From assembly GCA_907165275.2 (NCBI GenBank), contig OU015651.1, forward strand, positions 3,928,501 to 3,992,500: a stretch of 64,000 nt of DNA, written 5' to 3'. Shown here in pieces: positions 21,661-33,305 of this stretch; the stretch's first letter is position 1; every line of letters starts with the position of its first letter. Both the position numbers and the translations under genes were made by a program. The DNA is from Zygaena filipendulae. Lineage: Eukaryota > Arthropoda > Insecta > Lepidoptera > Zygaenidae. The notes beneath the pieces are model-generated. The model did not search any database. It was not told where the DNA came from and was given only the letters and a program-made list of their open reading frames with translations.

Positions 21661-23023
21661 TACAGGCTGTTGTTTTGGTCAACAACGCCCGTCACAGAGG
21701 TGGTTGTACTAACGATACTGATGTCAAAAAAAATATAAAAAAAAATAATTATTTTTTCAAGGAAAATCAGAAAAAAATATTTATTTTGTTTATACAAGCG
21801 GGCGAGCCTACGCTACCGGTCGTTGACCGCGCGGCGCGGCGCGCATCATACGGCATGCAATAGTACCTACGTACATAGTACCTACATACACCCCGCCTCG
21901 GTGGGAACGCGGGCGAATGCGGCGGGGCGGCCGGGCGGCGGGGGCCGGGGGGCGCGGCGATATGCCACCCCCGCCCCCCGCCCGCCGGCGCTAGCGCCAG
22001 CGGCCAGCGCCAGGCGCCAGCCAGTCTGCCTCCCACAGCCGTGGCTATTGCGCGTGCGTTGTTTCTGTGCTAAAATGGCTCGGTCGTTCGCAGGATTAAC
22101 CAATAGTTAAATTTACGATTTATTGAGTATTTAGTAATAGCGAAGATGAAGCGAATAGTGTGGCCGAGTGGAGTGCGACGTTTTCAACTCGTCCAAGTGA
22201 AACTCGTTACACCATAAGGACTGTTGTTTTTAGTCTCAGGGAATGGGTAACATTCGCTACACCTCGTCACACAACAGGTAGAGGTCAATCTGGGCTCCCT
22301 GTTAATGTTCAAGATGCAGTCCTTGAATACCTACTTTCGTGCGCAGCCGCGATTAAAAGACAATTTGCGATGTCGTGCTTCTGTGTGCATCGCGCAACGC
22401 GGTAGACACTGAACAGATAAACCGTTAACGTAAAATCAGTGTAAATAAAAAAAAACTTTTAGAAGACTTCGTGTTATGTGTAATCAATAATTTGTAAATC
22501 ACGTTTAATGATTGTAAATAAGTTCGTTCACCTTTTTAAATACGCCAAAGGTAGGTACTTAATAACAGCGCCATAGAACTTTAATGGATATTATTAATGG
22601 ATAAAAATGTCATTTTCTAATTTAATAATTTCTAAATTATTCAGTTCCTTTGCCGGTCCTAAGCCCAGTAAAGTATGGAGGGAAAGAGAGTCTAAAATGT
22701 GTTGTTTACTTGCCGTGATCTAAATAGGTAAAACGTTTGTGCAAAAGTAGGTACTAGGTACTAGTAGTAGGTAGGTACCGGCGACGACGCGACGCGCGAT
22801 GTAGCTGCTCGTAGCGCGTAGATGTCGTAGCTCTAGTCTACGCGCTAAGGCTTTACCAATTACCATTTAATGTAAACATTTTTAGATATCTTGTGCAGAG
22901 ATTTTCTTTTAAATAATGTTCCGAATTATAAAAAATATATTTTTTTTATATTTTTTTTAGAACCCATATTAGTTATATTACTACCTCCGTTACGCGCGTT
23001 GCTGACCAAAACAACAGCCTGTA
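21661..23023. mobile_element. Deleted DNA transposon with about 110 bp inverted ends and a GC-rich core
   Basis: The left end (TACAGGCTGTTGTTTTGGTC...) and the inverse of the right end agree for about 110 bases, and both run into AAAAAAAATAT tracts. TA dinucleotides flank both ends (21659-21660, 23024-23025), as in Tc1/mariner-like insertions. The interior is very GC-rich at 21800-22030, and near 22285-22405 there is a decayed coding stretch (PVNVQDAVLEYL, CFCVHRATR). This loosely resembles the helix-turn-helix part of DUF4817/Tc1-like transposases. No intact transposase is present. The superfamily call is tentative. Confidence 0.65.
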
Positions 23024-23025
23024 TA

Positions 23026-23273
23026 TAAATCACGTGTCACGTTGTTTGTCCGCGATGGACTCCGAAACTACTGAACGGATTTTGATAAAAATTTTGTAAC
23101 CATTTATAATAAGGTCCAACTTAAAAGATAGGATAGTTTTTATCCCGGAATTCCCGCGGGAACTCCGGAATTAATGCGGGGAACTGTTTATCACCCTGAA
23201 ACTACAGCACTTTTTTCCCGGAATTACCGCGGGAACTCCGAAATTACCGCGGATGAAATCGCGGGGGACAGCT
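23026..23273 (-). repeat. Lepidopteran SINE-like repeat
   Basis: A reverse copy from ATCACGTGTCACGTTGTTTG to GCGGATGAAATCGCGGGGGA, with an internal duplication of the GGAATTCCCGCGGGAACTCC box (about 23148-23175 and 23218-23242). It abuts the inverted end of the preceding transposon. Confidence 0.75.
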
Positions 23274-23354
23274 AGTATTTATATAAAAGTGGACTAAATA
23301 TTATTAAATTTGCACTTTTACATTTTATTGCACGTTTATAATGACCTAGAAAAT

Positions 23355-23592
23355 TATAATAGTAGATTATACACCAAGGGGATAAAGCACTGTTTTATGT
23401 CACGGGCGCTACATTGAATCCTGAACATAACGAAGGACTCCAAATTTAACTCCCGAGCGCAGCGAGGGTGTTATAAGTTAATTCCCGACCAAAGGGAGGG
23501 AATTAAGATTGAGTCCTGAGTGCAGTGAGGGATTCAAGCGCCCAAGAAAAAAACAGTTTTATCCCTGTGGTGTATACTCTACTTTTCTCACA
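23355..23592. repeat. Foldback MITE with repeated GAGCGCAGCGAGGG-type boxes
   Basis: Left arm TACACCAAGGGGATAAAGCA...GGGCGC and right arm GGGCGC(inverse)...TTTTATCCCTGTGGTGTA are inverse copies. Between them several boxes such as GAGCGCAGCGAGGG, GACCAAAGGGAGGG and GAGTGCAGTGAGGG recur. There is no ORF. A second small palindrome (GGGTTATAATG / CATTATAACCC) lies at 23838-23873. Confidence 0.6.
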
Positions 23593-25330
23593 TAATGCGA
23601 GACAATAAAAAACCAGGCTTAGTAGATCCTATATAGCCACTTCTTTCAGCTGGCGTGGCCTACTCGATTTGACAAACAAATGAAGTTCGTCTCACTGCGA
23701 ATTTAGTGGGCCACGGCTTCGGTCTTCGAAAATCGAGTTGGCCGCGCCCGCTGAGAACACATTCTGTTTAGCGAAATGAGACGTTATGGACATAGCAATA
23801 AGAATTATGAAAGTGAAAATCACATTATTGACCAGCGGGTTATAATGAAATTCAATAGAACATTATAACCCGGCTAAAGCCAAGAGATATAATGTCTTGC
23901 TTTCGGTAAGGTTTACATGACATATAATTCGGTATTGTCGAGCATGTGGTGTGAAAAATGTATTATTTGTATAAACAGTTAAATATTGGTAAAACAATAG
24001 ATCTCAATAAGTTCAAATAAAATAGCAAAATATTTATATAATAAAATCGTTGAACATTTACAAAATCAATGTCGTGCATTGTAGGCATACATAAAAATAA
24101 TATAGAAGTTGTACCTAAATAGGTGTACTTACTCTAAAAATATTTGTGATTGCAGTTAATGGTTAGTATTTATTCAGTAGGTAAAGCTTCTCAAGCATTA
24201 TATTGAATAGTTTTATTCTCTGGTCTAAATTCGATATAAATATTTGCGAATAGTAATACCTACCTATATGTAAGAAAAAGGTTTCCATTACAATTTTTTC
24301 TGTTAAAATTTACGTTAATACATTTTTATCTTTTTTTTTCTTTCAATTTTTATTTCATACTAGCTGTTCCCCGCGTTTTCACCAGCGTAAGTATCATAAA
24401 AAAAATCCTGTATGTCCTTCTTTGTACCTCTGACAACGTGTGTGCAAAATTTCATGATGATCGGTTAAGCTGTTAAGGCGTGAAAGCGTAACAGACAGAC
24501 AGACAGAGTTACTTTCGCATTCATAATATTAGTAGGGATTGGACGTTTTCACTTTCTCACTATAAATGTACTGACATACTGTATTGTACGTACTGTGTAG
24601 GTACCTACTGCTCCCTCTGAGGCACTCTGAACGATACTTGTAGTAGGTACCTAGTAAGTAGTACGCGACGCATATCAAAAGTCATTTGAAACGAGAAGAC
24701 GCTTGAAGACGTTATATTTTAGAGCGGCTACTCTACAGTCTACTCGCAAATTACTAGATAGTCTACTCAACCCAATCTCTTGATCGACTTGTGCGCGCAA
24801 GTGATAACAGCTATTCGCCTCATCAGACAGAAAACTGCTTTTGTAGGTACAGCCTAGTCTGATGTACGTAATACCTACATAATATATATTCTCTTTCCTT
24901 TTTTTATATCATAGGGGTCAAACGGGCAGGTGGTACCTGATGGTAAGTGCAACACTAGAAGGCATGCAGGTGCGTTGTCGACTTGGAACGGGTATGGGAA
25001 CTGGCTTTCTCTAAAAATTCTATTCTCTATAAATTTTCTAAAAATATGTTTACATTGAAATGCGCTGGGGATTGCTACGGAACTTTCTCGCTTCACCGGA
25101 AGTACATTCACCTGGCGCGGCTGATGAACTACGCATCGTGATGTCAAACGATATTCAATACGCCCTCAAGTCTGTTTTGCTGCTCATTTTTCAGGACCTT
25201 TATTCACCGTCACCAACAATATTCCTTGCCCATAATGCGCGGCTCAAAATCTGAAACGCTGCTCCAGATGCCAAAATATTAGAAAATAATATTATTTATG
25301 TTTATGCTATGATAATACACGTTGTAATTA
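23593..25330. other. Gene-free, repeat-rich interval
   Basis: No coding sequence was recognised. It contains a SINE-like forward copy (about 24360-24540, ending in a CAGACAGACAGACAG tract). It also contains a lepidopteran retroposed sequence on the plus strand at about 24900-25250 (GGGGTCAAACGGGCAGGTGG...GGCGCGGCTGATGAAC). The rest is AT-rich single-copy-looking sequence. Confidence 0.5.
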
Positions 25331-25333
25331 ACT

Positions 25334-25740
25334 TTTCCCCATAATATGAGATAGTTCTCCTTACCTCATAGTTGCTTAGTCACCCTTACCGCCGCCATAA
25401 TGGATCTAAGATGGCGTCACAATAGCAGCAGGGTACATTTTAAAAAAAGCGCTAAAGTGTGGGAATTAATTGAAGTTTTTTTATTCTGTAATGTCAGTAA
25501 CTACTGTAGCCACCAAAATTATAAATGTTTACTATAATCCGTCAACGACTGCTACTTTCATACTCTATTCATTTCATATATACGCTTTGCCAATACAAGC
25601 GCCTTTAAGGATAGTTTTTGAACTGTTATTTACTCCTTACAGCTGGATAAGTTTTCCCCCAAAAGAGATAGTTCTCCTTACCTCTACCCTCTATAGTTGC
25701 TTGGTCACCCTATTTACCGTCGACATGATGGATCACATAA
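25334..25740 (+). repeat. Direct repeat pair about 310 bases apart
   Basis: The string GAGATAGTTCTCCTTACCTC followed by ATAGTTGCTTRGTCACCCT occurs at about 25347-25395 and again at about 25660-25712. Similar flanks (AACTTTTCCCC / AGTTTTCCCCC before, ATGGATC after) extend each copy to roughly 90 bases. It may be a local duplication or two copies of a short repeat. Confidence 0.6.
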
Positions 25741-26099
25741 GCAAATCGGGGTAAGCCTAAGGGGTTAGCTAAGTTGAAAATTCTATAATCGTTAACGCAT
25801 AGAAAAGATAAGTTTCTGAATTACGAATTAAACCAAAGGCTCCAAAGGGCAGTTTTAAAAATTATTTTATAGAATAGAATACTCTGTATTGTACACCAAA
25901 ATAATGTTACAGTGTGTTAACAAAAACATTTTGTGTTTACCGTGGTTAATACCACAGCAAATAATCACTACGTTTTGTTAATACTGTGTAAGCGTAGTGA
26001 AATTTGCATAATAGTGATCCATTAATGTTGAAGAATCTGCGAGAAATAAGATGAAATAGGGCGTTCGTCGGGAGGTTTTCGTTTTACTATACAACTTCC

Positions 26100-26780
26100 C
26101 ACAGAGCGTCCTATGAAACTTCAACTGTGGAGATTTGCTGCCAAAAGTTCCGGTAAAGCATCGAAATGCATCTCACGAATGCATTTCAATATTTTCAATA
26201 ATTTTAATGTGAAGAAAAAACGTTTGAATTGGCTGTATGAACTAAGTTTCCTCTGCCTTCCACAAAGGCGCGTTCCGTGGATTCGCACGAGTGCACTCGA
26301 ACGCGCTCTGTACCCGTTCGGTGGCTTGGTGAAATTTTACTCTGATAGCTGTCAGAGCGTAGTTTCACCCGTTCCGTGGCTGAGAGTGCAGCAACCAAAC
26401 AACCATCTCCGAAGCAGGCTCAGAAAAATAACAATAAGCAGGTTAATTTTCACTCTGACAGCTATGTATTGTTTAAGAAGTGTCAAAGTTTGCGCCAAAA
26501 ACCGGATTCGTCGAAAAAGAAATCAATCGGAGTTCTTACGAACAAAGGGGAGGTGTCGTAGTCACAAAAAGTTTATAATTGGATGTAAAACAGTCTTATT
26601 CGCAATGAGTTGAGAGAAAACAAATAGCGCCTGAAATTTCTAATATTTTGAGGTTATAAAAACAACTCGATCATTCTGTGGCTTGGTTGCAACTCAAACG
26701 AGTGAAATTTTAACCGAATAACTGCGCCCAAACCCACGGAACGCCCACCAAAAGAGGTAAACTTTACAACAGAAAAATGT
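26100..26780. repeat. Dispersed repeat, related to 30324-30540
   Basis: It shares the CCAAAAGTTCCGGTAAAGCA / GAAATGCATCTCACGAATGC core and the GAATTGGCTGTATGAACTAA...CTCTGCCTTC segment with the foldback MITE at 30324-30540 and the HERC2-intron copy at about 3820-3965. Several plus-strand frames cross it, but their predicted proteins follow repeat sequence and are not credible genes. Confidence 0.55.
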
Positions 26781-27889
26781 TTACGATTTACATCAGAAAT
26801 GGCAGTATGGACCATGTTCTCTTCGCCTTTCCTTTATAGGATAAAAACGAAAAAAAATATTGCTGAAATTAGGGATGTAAAAGGTGAAAAAAAATATCGA
26901 TATCTACTAAAATATCAATGTAAAAAATATCGATTTATCGGTCATATTTTCAAAAGATTTTGCGTTTTAAAACAATTCAATCTCAATCTCAATTATCAAT
27001 AGTGATTTTTATACAAAATTTAAATCATTTTAATGTACAAAAATCTCAATAAAAATGAAGGTATTTTTATCAGGATTCCTTTTATTAAGCAATAATTACA
27101 AAAATATCAAAAACTAAAAAGCTATTTTCTAACTAATATTTCGTATTGTTGATACAATCATACAAATAAAACTTGAGGCAAACCAGTGACTTTAATAACA
27201 TAAAAAAACTTTTTTGATACAATTTTCAATATTGGATATTTTGTATAGATATGTCGGTCGATATATCGGATCAAAATGCAGTAGAAACTACTTAAAAATA
27301 TCGATATATCTATACTTCTTCTATTTATGAACTATCGCATATAATGCATTTAGTCAGTTTCAAGTAAAATTAATTAGATCCGTATTTTCTATTGAAATGC
27401 TTCGTTGTACAGTTTGAAATTCCAAGCCTCGGAGCTCTTGGAGGAAACCGAAGAAATCAGCTCGAAATGTTAATATCTTCTTGAGCACATAAAAACCGTC
27501 ACTGTGAAAATTATTGTCCAACACAGTACCTTAGCACAACAAAGTCCATTATTAACTATTTTTTATCGACATGAAAATAAATGACCGAACCGCCACCTTT
27601 GATTCCCGCCAAAAAAATTAATATCGATCTTGATCAATTTGACAATGGAGCATGATGGCCCATTATCACTGTAGTAGTGTGAAACGTAGTGATTACCTTC
27701 TCTCTGGTAGTGTGAGTACGACTAAGTCTAGTTAATTTGTGCATAAGTCTAGTTAATTTGTGACTTAGAAGAATAACACTGTTTTTGTTCTGAGATTTGT
27801 GATAAACGGCGTAATAAATGAAATAATATGTTGGAACATTGACATTTGACAGTTGACACAAAAGAAAATAATAAAATCACAGCGTGAAA
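26781..27889. other. Gene-free interval upstream of the TMEM70/TMEM186-like gene
   Basis: AT-rich sequence with many short ATATCGAT-type runs (26890-27310). There is a 19-base string AGTGATTACCTTCTCTCTG at 27688-27706 that recurs at 57101 and 57172. No ORF of interest was seen. The last few hundred bases should hold the promoter of the gene starting at 27890. Confidence 0.4.
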
Positions 27890-28543
27890 ATGAATTGTGT
27901 ACGTCTAATGAAAGAACTTCAAAAACGGATAATATGCAACATTCCTAGAATATGTTTTGTAAAGTCGTCTTCACAGTACCATCCGGTAAAATATCTTGAA
28001 GCAGAAGACCGATGGAGAGAGCAGGATAGGATACCTAGAGGATGGGAATTAATATATAAGGCACCTATGGAGAAACCTTTAAATTTTTTATCAGTATTTC
28101 TATCTGCATCTGCAGGTGCTACTGTCTGTGGAGGTGTTTATTATACTGCATTCGTCTTTGATAAAGATAACTTGGCAACTCCTGTCCTATTGGATAATGA
28201 TGTAGTGTTAGCAAACAGTCCTATACAATGTTTAGTGTACATTGGAGCATTCATTGCTTTTCATATAGCTGTGAAAGTATTACTCTCCAAATATGTTGTT
28301 AGATTGTATTTTAAGGAAGACAAATATATAGCTGTATTTAGAGGCCACATGTACAATTCAATTAAAAAGCATGAATTTCATTTAAAGGAGTTCAAGAAAT
28401 TAAAGCCTGCATTAGTAGTGACATGGAGTGATGCAAGATTTGGTCTGGGAGATAAACATGGAATCATACTTGAGGACTATTTTAAAACTCCTGAACATTT
28501 TAACTATTTACTTACCAAAAAGAAGGCAACGAGCCATGATTGA
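27890..28543 (+). CDS. Two-membrane-span protein, TMEM70/TMEM186 type (single exon)
   Basis: This is an intron-less frame of 217 residues from the ATG at 27890. The first 30 residues are basic, with Cys, Ser and Arg and few acids, as in a mitochondrial presequence. IPRGWELIYKAPM (about 49-61) precedes two hydrophobic spans, about 65-90 (FLSVFLSASAGATVCGGVYY) and 108-130 (IQCLVYIGAFIAFHIAVKVL). After these come KYVVRLYFKED and a C-terminal GIILEDYF...FNYLL. The order presequence, IYK box, two spans, VxRLY box is that of the TMEM70/TMEM186/TMEM223 group, which includes inner-membrane proteins that help assemble respiratory complexes. Which member it is cannot be settled by eye. An AATAAA at 28608-28613 follows the stop. 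It faces mRpL30 tail-to-tail, with about 200 bases between stop codons. Confidence 0.65.
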   Translation: MNCVRLMKELQKRIICNIPRICFVKSSSQYHPVKYLEAEDRWREQDRIPRGWELIYKAPMEKPLNFLSVFLSASAGATVCGGVYYTAFVFDKDNLATPVLLDNDVVLANSPIQCLVYIGAFIAFHIAVKVLLSKYVVRLYFKEDKYIAVFRGHMYNSIKKHEFHLKEFKKLKPALVVTWSDARFGLGDKHGIILEDYFKTPEHFNYLLTKKKATSHD

Positions 28544-28743
28544 GTTTTTTTAGTTAAGGTTTATTTGCTATACTAACAAAAAATGTACATATTGGAATCT
28601 TGATGCAAATAAAATATTAGAAAGTTTTACTATGGAAATAGGTATTTATAGAAATTAAAAGTATAAAAAAGTAAGTTAAAATTTTATTTTTCACTAGATA
28701 TTCTAAGTATTATAGATAGATATCTACCTAAATCACTTAAATA
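28544..28743. terminator. Convergent 3' ends with facing poly(A) signals
   Basis: AATAAA on the plus strand at 28608-28613 serves the upstream gene, and AATAAA on the minus strand at about 28683-28688 serves mRpL30. The two transcripts probably end within about 100 bases of each other. Whether they overlap cannot be told from sequence. Confidence 0.55.
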
Positions 28744-30091
28744 TTAAAATCCACCTCCAAATGCATTATTCCACTTGTACCTGGAGTCTCTTTTTAATGT
28801 TATAGAATCCATTTTCTTTTTATCTTCATCAAATCTGTTGAGTGCTTCCACCTGTTGAGATGGTGTCTCCAATTTTTTTGTAACCAGACATTGTCCATTT
28901 TCTTTGAGTATTGTGTGTTTAATATCTTCCTCAGTTGGTTCACCGTAAGGAAAAGTTATTGGTGTCACTTTTATTAGATGTTTGATTTTCCATAATCTTG
29001 CATTAATTTCAGGTATATTTTTCACTACAGTAACTCTGTTCTAAAAACATTGACTACAATGTAGCATAATATGGGTGTTGGGACTTGGAGTGGACTCTGT
29101 GTGAGGAAACAAGGTTCCACTCCAATCAGGGTGTGTTTATATTAATATGTAATAGTATAATTATTATAGTAAATACCACATTCACTAGTTCCACATCACA
29201 AGCTCATAAGCTTAGTGGATCAATTAGATCTATGTTGTGTTATTGTTTCTTAGCTTGCTGGTAACTATTAAAATAATCACTGAATATTATAAAACTAAGC
29301 CCTCCGCTGTGTCTGCCTGTTTGTAATAATCTCAAAAATAGGTTTTCATGCTGTTTTCACCAATAGATGAGATTCCAGAAGAAGGTATAAAAGGAAGGGA
29401 ATAAACTTTATAGTTTATCCTGGAATTCCCATGGAATCTTCGAAATTACCGTGGATGAAATTGCAGGGACAGCTCATAAAATAGTCAAGTAGAGTAAATT
29501 TATGTTCAATAGACATTATCCTGTTAATACCGACTATTTTTGTATACTATCACCAGACTAGTAAAAATGGTTAAAAGGACATGCAAACAGGGTTTCACAA
29601 GGGTTTTTACTACTATCATGGACTGGATTTTATTACTATCATGGACATGGATGCTAGCTACTTAAAAATTCCATTTTTTGGGACATAAAATAATGTTGAT
29701 AAGAAACAGTACTAAGTATTTCCTTGCTCTTTCCTTTGTATGATTTGACATTTCAAGTTTACCTTTTCATCGATTTTCAGTTCAGCCAATATTTTCTTCA
29801 GCCACCAAGGGTTGTGTTTAGTTTGTTTGATTCGCTCAACTCTAAACAGCTTGGAAGGGTTATACTCAGGATCTTTGTGATCTGGAAATCTTATGAAATC
29901 ATGAAAATATTAAACACAAATAACAAAGCCAAACTTTGTTTTTGACTTGTCATAAAATATTTCTTACAATAATTGAAATACCTTGGATAGTAGGTAATTC
30001 CACCAGGATACTTAATTCCACCTGGAGCTCTATATCCCTTATTTCTATATGGTATAACGAGTGACTGGAACGTTTTGACTAACTTGTTCAT
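28744..30091 (-). CDS. mRpL30: Mitochondrial ribosomal protein L30 (uL30m)
   Basis: This is a large-subunit protein of the mitochondrial ribosome, needed for translation of mitochondrial mRNAs. Three exons (minus) 29982-30091, 29763-29889 and 28744-29040 join in phase to give 177 residues. The N-terminus (MNKLVKTFQSLVIPYRNKGY) is basic, as expected for a matrix import signal. Exon 2 encodes HKDPEYNPSKLFRVERIKQT, and exon 3 encodes VKNIPEINARLWKIKHLIKV. The latter matches the conserved uL30 core (KNIPxxNAxLxxxKHLIxxxP). The family is usually 150-200 residues, so this is full length. A minus-strand AATAAA at about 28683-28688 lies after the stop. The exon 3 acceptor TTTTTAG at 29041 was chosen because it keeps phase. 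Confidence 0.93.
29280..29480 (-). repeat. Lepidopteran SINE-like repeat in mRpL30 intron 2
   Basis: A diverged reverse copy with ATAGTTTATCCTGGAATTCC and GTGGATGAAATTGCAGGGAC. It lies between exon 2 and exon 3 of mRpL30. Confidence 0.6.
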
Positions 30092-31076
30092 TTTGAAGTA
30101 TCTACCTACCAGCTTAATGTTACAGCTTGTAACAAAAAAAAATTCACTCCAATGAATTTGTACTATTTGTAGTGAAAGGTACAACTCAATAGTACAAATT
30201 AACTAGACTTATCTCAATAGGTACCAGACACCAGTTAAGTATTTTGATTCCAAAATACAAAATATTAAATTATTTTGGCGTTTGGGCACAAACAAAAAGA
30301 TTGTTTTTATTAATTTACCTCATTGGGGAAGGCAACGGAAGCTAAGTCCATACAGCCAATTCAGTAATATTTTTCTTCTTCCGAAGTTATCTACATACTT
30401 CGATACTTTACCGAAACTTTTGGCAGCAACTCTGTCTGCAGCAATGCATCTCACCAATGCATTTCGATGTAAATAACTTCAGAAGAAGAAAAATACCACT
30501 GAATTGGCTGTATAGACTTAGCTCCCTTTGCCTTCGCCATGGGTAAATAAATAAAAATCAACAGTTTTCATTTCAACGCACGGAACCATAGATAATACAA
30601 TATGCACGGAACGCACACAAGTCTGTAACTGAGTACTGTATGTAGGTCTAATTAATTTGTGATGTAGGTACCTAGGTACTTACCTAGTTTGTGATTTCAA
30701 GTTTCAAATTACGAAAATACAAAAACTTTGTTGTTTGAGTGAGACTATGGTCTGTGATTTGTCCCCAAACAGACATACTGATTATTGACAGAAGTCTAGT
30801 TTGTGCATACTACAGCAGAGATACTACGTTGTGATTGTGAACTTGCGACTTGGTTGTGACTTGTGACCAAAGGTTGGGGTTTCTGTGAGCTTTAATATTT
30901 TGTTAATATCTTAATTTTTTTATTTATTTTTTAACAATTTTTTTTTGTTTTATGATAAAGTTCAAACTTCAAGCTGGAGTGCAGTTAGGTTGAGTTGTGC
31001 CTAGGTATTTTTGAATGACAGTGATGTCTGACTGTAGTAGGTATCAAAAGTTAAATTAATATATTTTTTAGATTCT
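30092..31076. promoter_or_regulatory. Divergent intergenic region between mRpL30 and STIL
   Basis: It must contain the mRpL30 promoter (leftward) and the STIL promoter and 5' leader (rightward). A TTTTTTAG acceptor ends at 31072, five bases before the STIL ATG, so STIL has an upstream, probably non-coding exon here. I could not place that exon. No TATA box or other motif was convincing. Confidence 0.4.
30324..30540. mobile_element. Foldback MITE upstream of mRpL30 and STIL
   Basis: The left arm (GGGAAGGCAACGGAAGCTAA...CTTCTTCCGAAGTTAT) and the right arm (ATAACTTCAGAAGAAGAAAA...CCCTTTGCCTTCGCC) are inverse copies of about 65 bases. The middle holds CCGAAACTTTTGGCAGCAAC and CATCTCACCAATGCATTTCG. 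Related single-arm copies are in a HERC2 intron and at 26113. It sits in the 985-base gap between the two divergent start codons. Confidence 0.65.
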
Positions 31077-33248
31077 ATGAAGAAAGTGAGATTTCAGTCA
31101 CCTAAAAAGATTTTTAAATCGACTGGAATGGACGAATTAGAGTGTCATTCACCCAGACCGTTCCCTGAAAGGCGTATGGAAGCACTGCCTCCGGATATTT
31201 ACAAGTTCTCTAATGTTTCGGAGCCCAAACTCGACGTTATTCAAAGGTGCGAGTATAGTAACAGCTCTCCATACCCGTTAGTTAAAAAAACAGACATACA
31301 TAGATCTGATAAACCGGCCCAATGTATGCCGACATATGATTTGGAGCTCAGCATGCTCGACTCCTCAGAGCAAGTATCTAGACCGTGCATAAGGAAAATA
31401 TATGGCAACCAAGATTCTACTGATGTGCATGCAGATAGTAAATTAGATTGTGCTATTGGCCACAATCACCCATCACATGTTTTATCATCCATTGAAAATA
31501 AATGTACAAAAATTTCAAATGATAATAATTTTTTTATCAGGCGTGATAATTTAGACAAATTTCGCTCTGTAGATTTTGTTTCTGTGCAGAAAGAAATAAA
31601 GCATTTAAATTTAGATAAAGAAAATAACCCAGTGGTGAAGAAATTAGATACAGACACAAATTGTATTATAAATAAGAAATTAGCTGCACAAAAATCAGTG
31701 GTTCCATCTCAAATACTTCCTTTACCTTCAGCTTTACAGGAACAGGCCTGTAAGTGTCATCATTGTATTAAATTGATTAAAAAAGATTATTACTGTACAC
31801 CAAACCAGCAGATGCATAAGATACCTCAAATTTCTCATCAGTCTCTTGAAAATTTTGATCATTACAATCCTTGTTGTTGTATAGCACAACCATCACCAAG
31901 AAAGGGTCCACAGTTTGTTTGCTCAACACAAAAAGTAAGCTGTTGCCAATCACCGTGTCAGTGCACACAAAAAAAATCATTACAGTCATCTTCACCTTGT
32001 TTAATAAATGCTGTAGACAAAAAAACATTGGCCATACAAAAATATGAACAAAGTAAAAATGAAAAATGTACTGAAATTGACAGGCAAACTAATGTGGTCA
32101 AAGAAAAACGGGAACCAACTGTTGCCGATTTGTTCAAGATAATCAAATTGCAGAGCGAACAACTCCAGTTATTGCAGGATAAAGTTGATCGATTTATTTC
32201 CAATTCAACAATACAACAGCAAAATATTCATAAAATTCCCATTCAAAATACTGTGACTGAGCAGATTGCTCTAGAAAATATTGACAAAAAGCAAAAGATT
32301 TCCATAGGTGTCATGACAAGTTTTGAAATGGTGAGAACATCTACAATTATAAACAAAGAGATTGTGACTCAAACTCATGAGAATGCACAGATACAATGCA
32401 ACAGATCTCAAATAAGTATTAAAGAGGTAGTTTCTAAGTCTAAACCAAAGAATGCCAATTTTCTGGATGGTATTATGAAAATCGATAAAAACACAACTCA
32501 AAATGATTCTCGATTGGACACAACTGTGCATGAAAACCTAACAGTGGGCAATACTGGACAGCAACAAAATGAATTTGTCAATGAAGAAAAAACTTTAAAT
32601 GAAATCAGCTTATGTAACATTCAGGTGGATAATGCTATAACACCACTTATGTCACCTGAACAATCAATGTACTTGGATGTTAGAGATTACAGCGAGTGAG
32701 TGGTTTATGTTATCTATACATATAAGATGTGGTAAAATTAGCTGCAAATATTTACAGGGTTGAAAGTATACACCCTTATCCTACTAATGTTATAAACGCG
32801 AAGGTTTGTAAGTATGTATGGATGGATGGATGGATGTTTGTTACTCTTTCACACAAAAACTATTGGATGGATTTAAATGAAACTTTACACTAATATAGAT
32901 TATACATCAGATTAACACATAGGGTACTTTTTATCCCGAAATTCCCATGGGAACTCTGAAATTAACGCGGGTGAAACCACAGGGCACAGCTATTATGTTC
33001 ATAAAATAAAAAAGATAAATTTTCTTTTTTTTTTAAATAAAATAATTCAATCAAAAACAATCTGAAAGCGCTCACTGCTCAATCGCTTTACACACACATC
33101 ACCACATGCTGATATTTTAAGGTCAATGACCTCGATCAAGCTGACCAGCTGATGCATCACTCGCTGTGTGTGTGGCGAGTGCCTTGTATACGTATTAGCG
33201 AGCTATGTGTATTGTGTACCTTGTGAACATTACAATTACAGAAATGTT

Positions 33249-33305
<57 letters not shown>

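Noticed and set aside
26113..26613. A 166-codon plus-strand protein
   Set aside because: It follows a dispersed repeat also found at 3820 and 30324, and it has no conserved domain.
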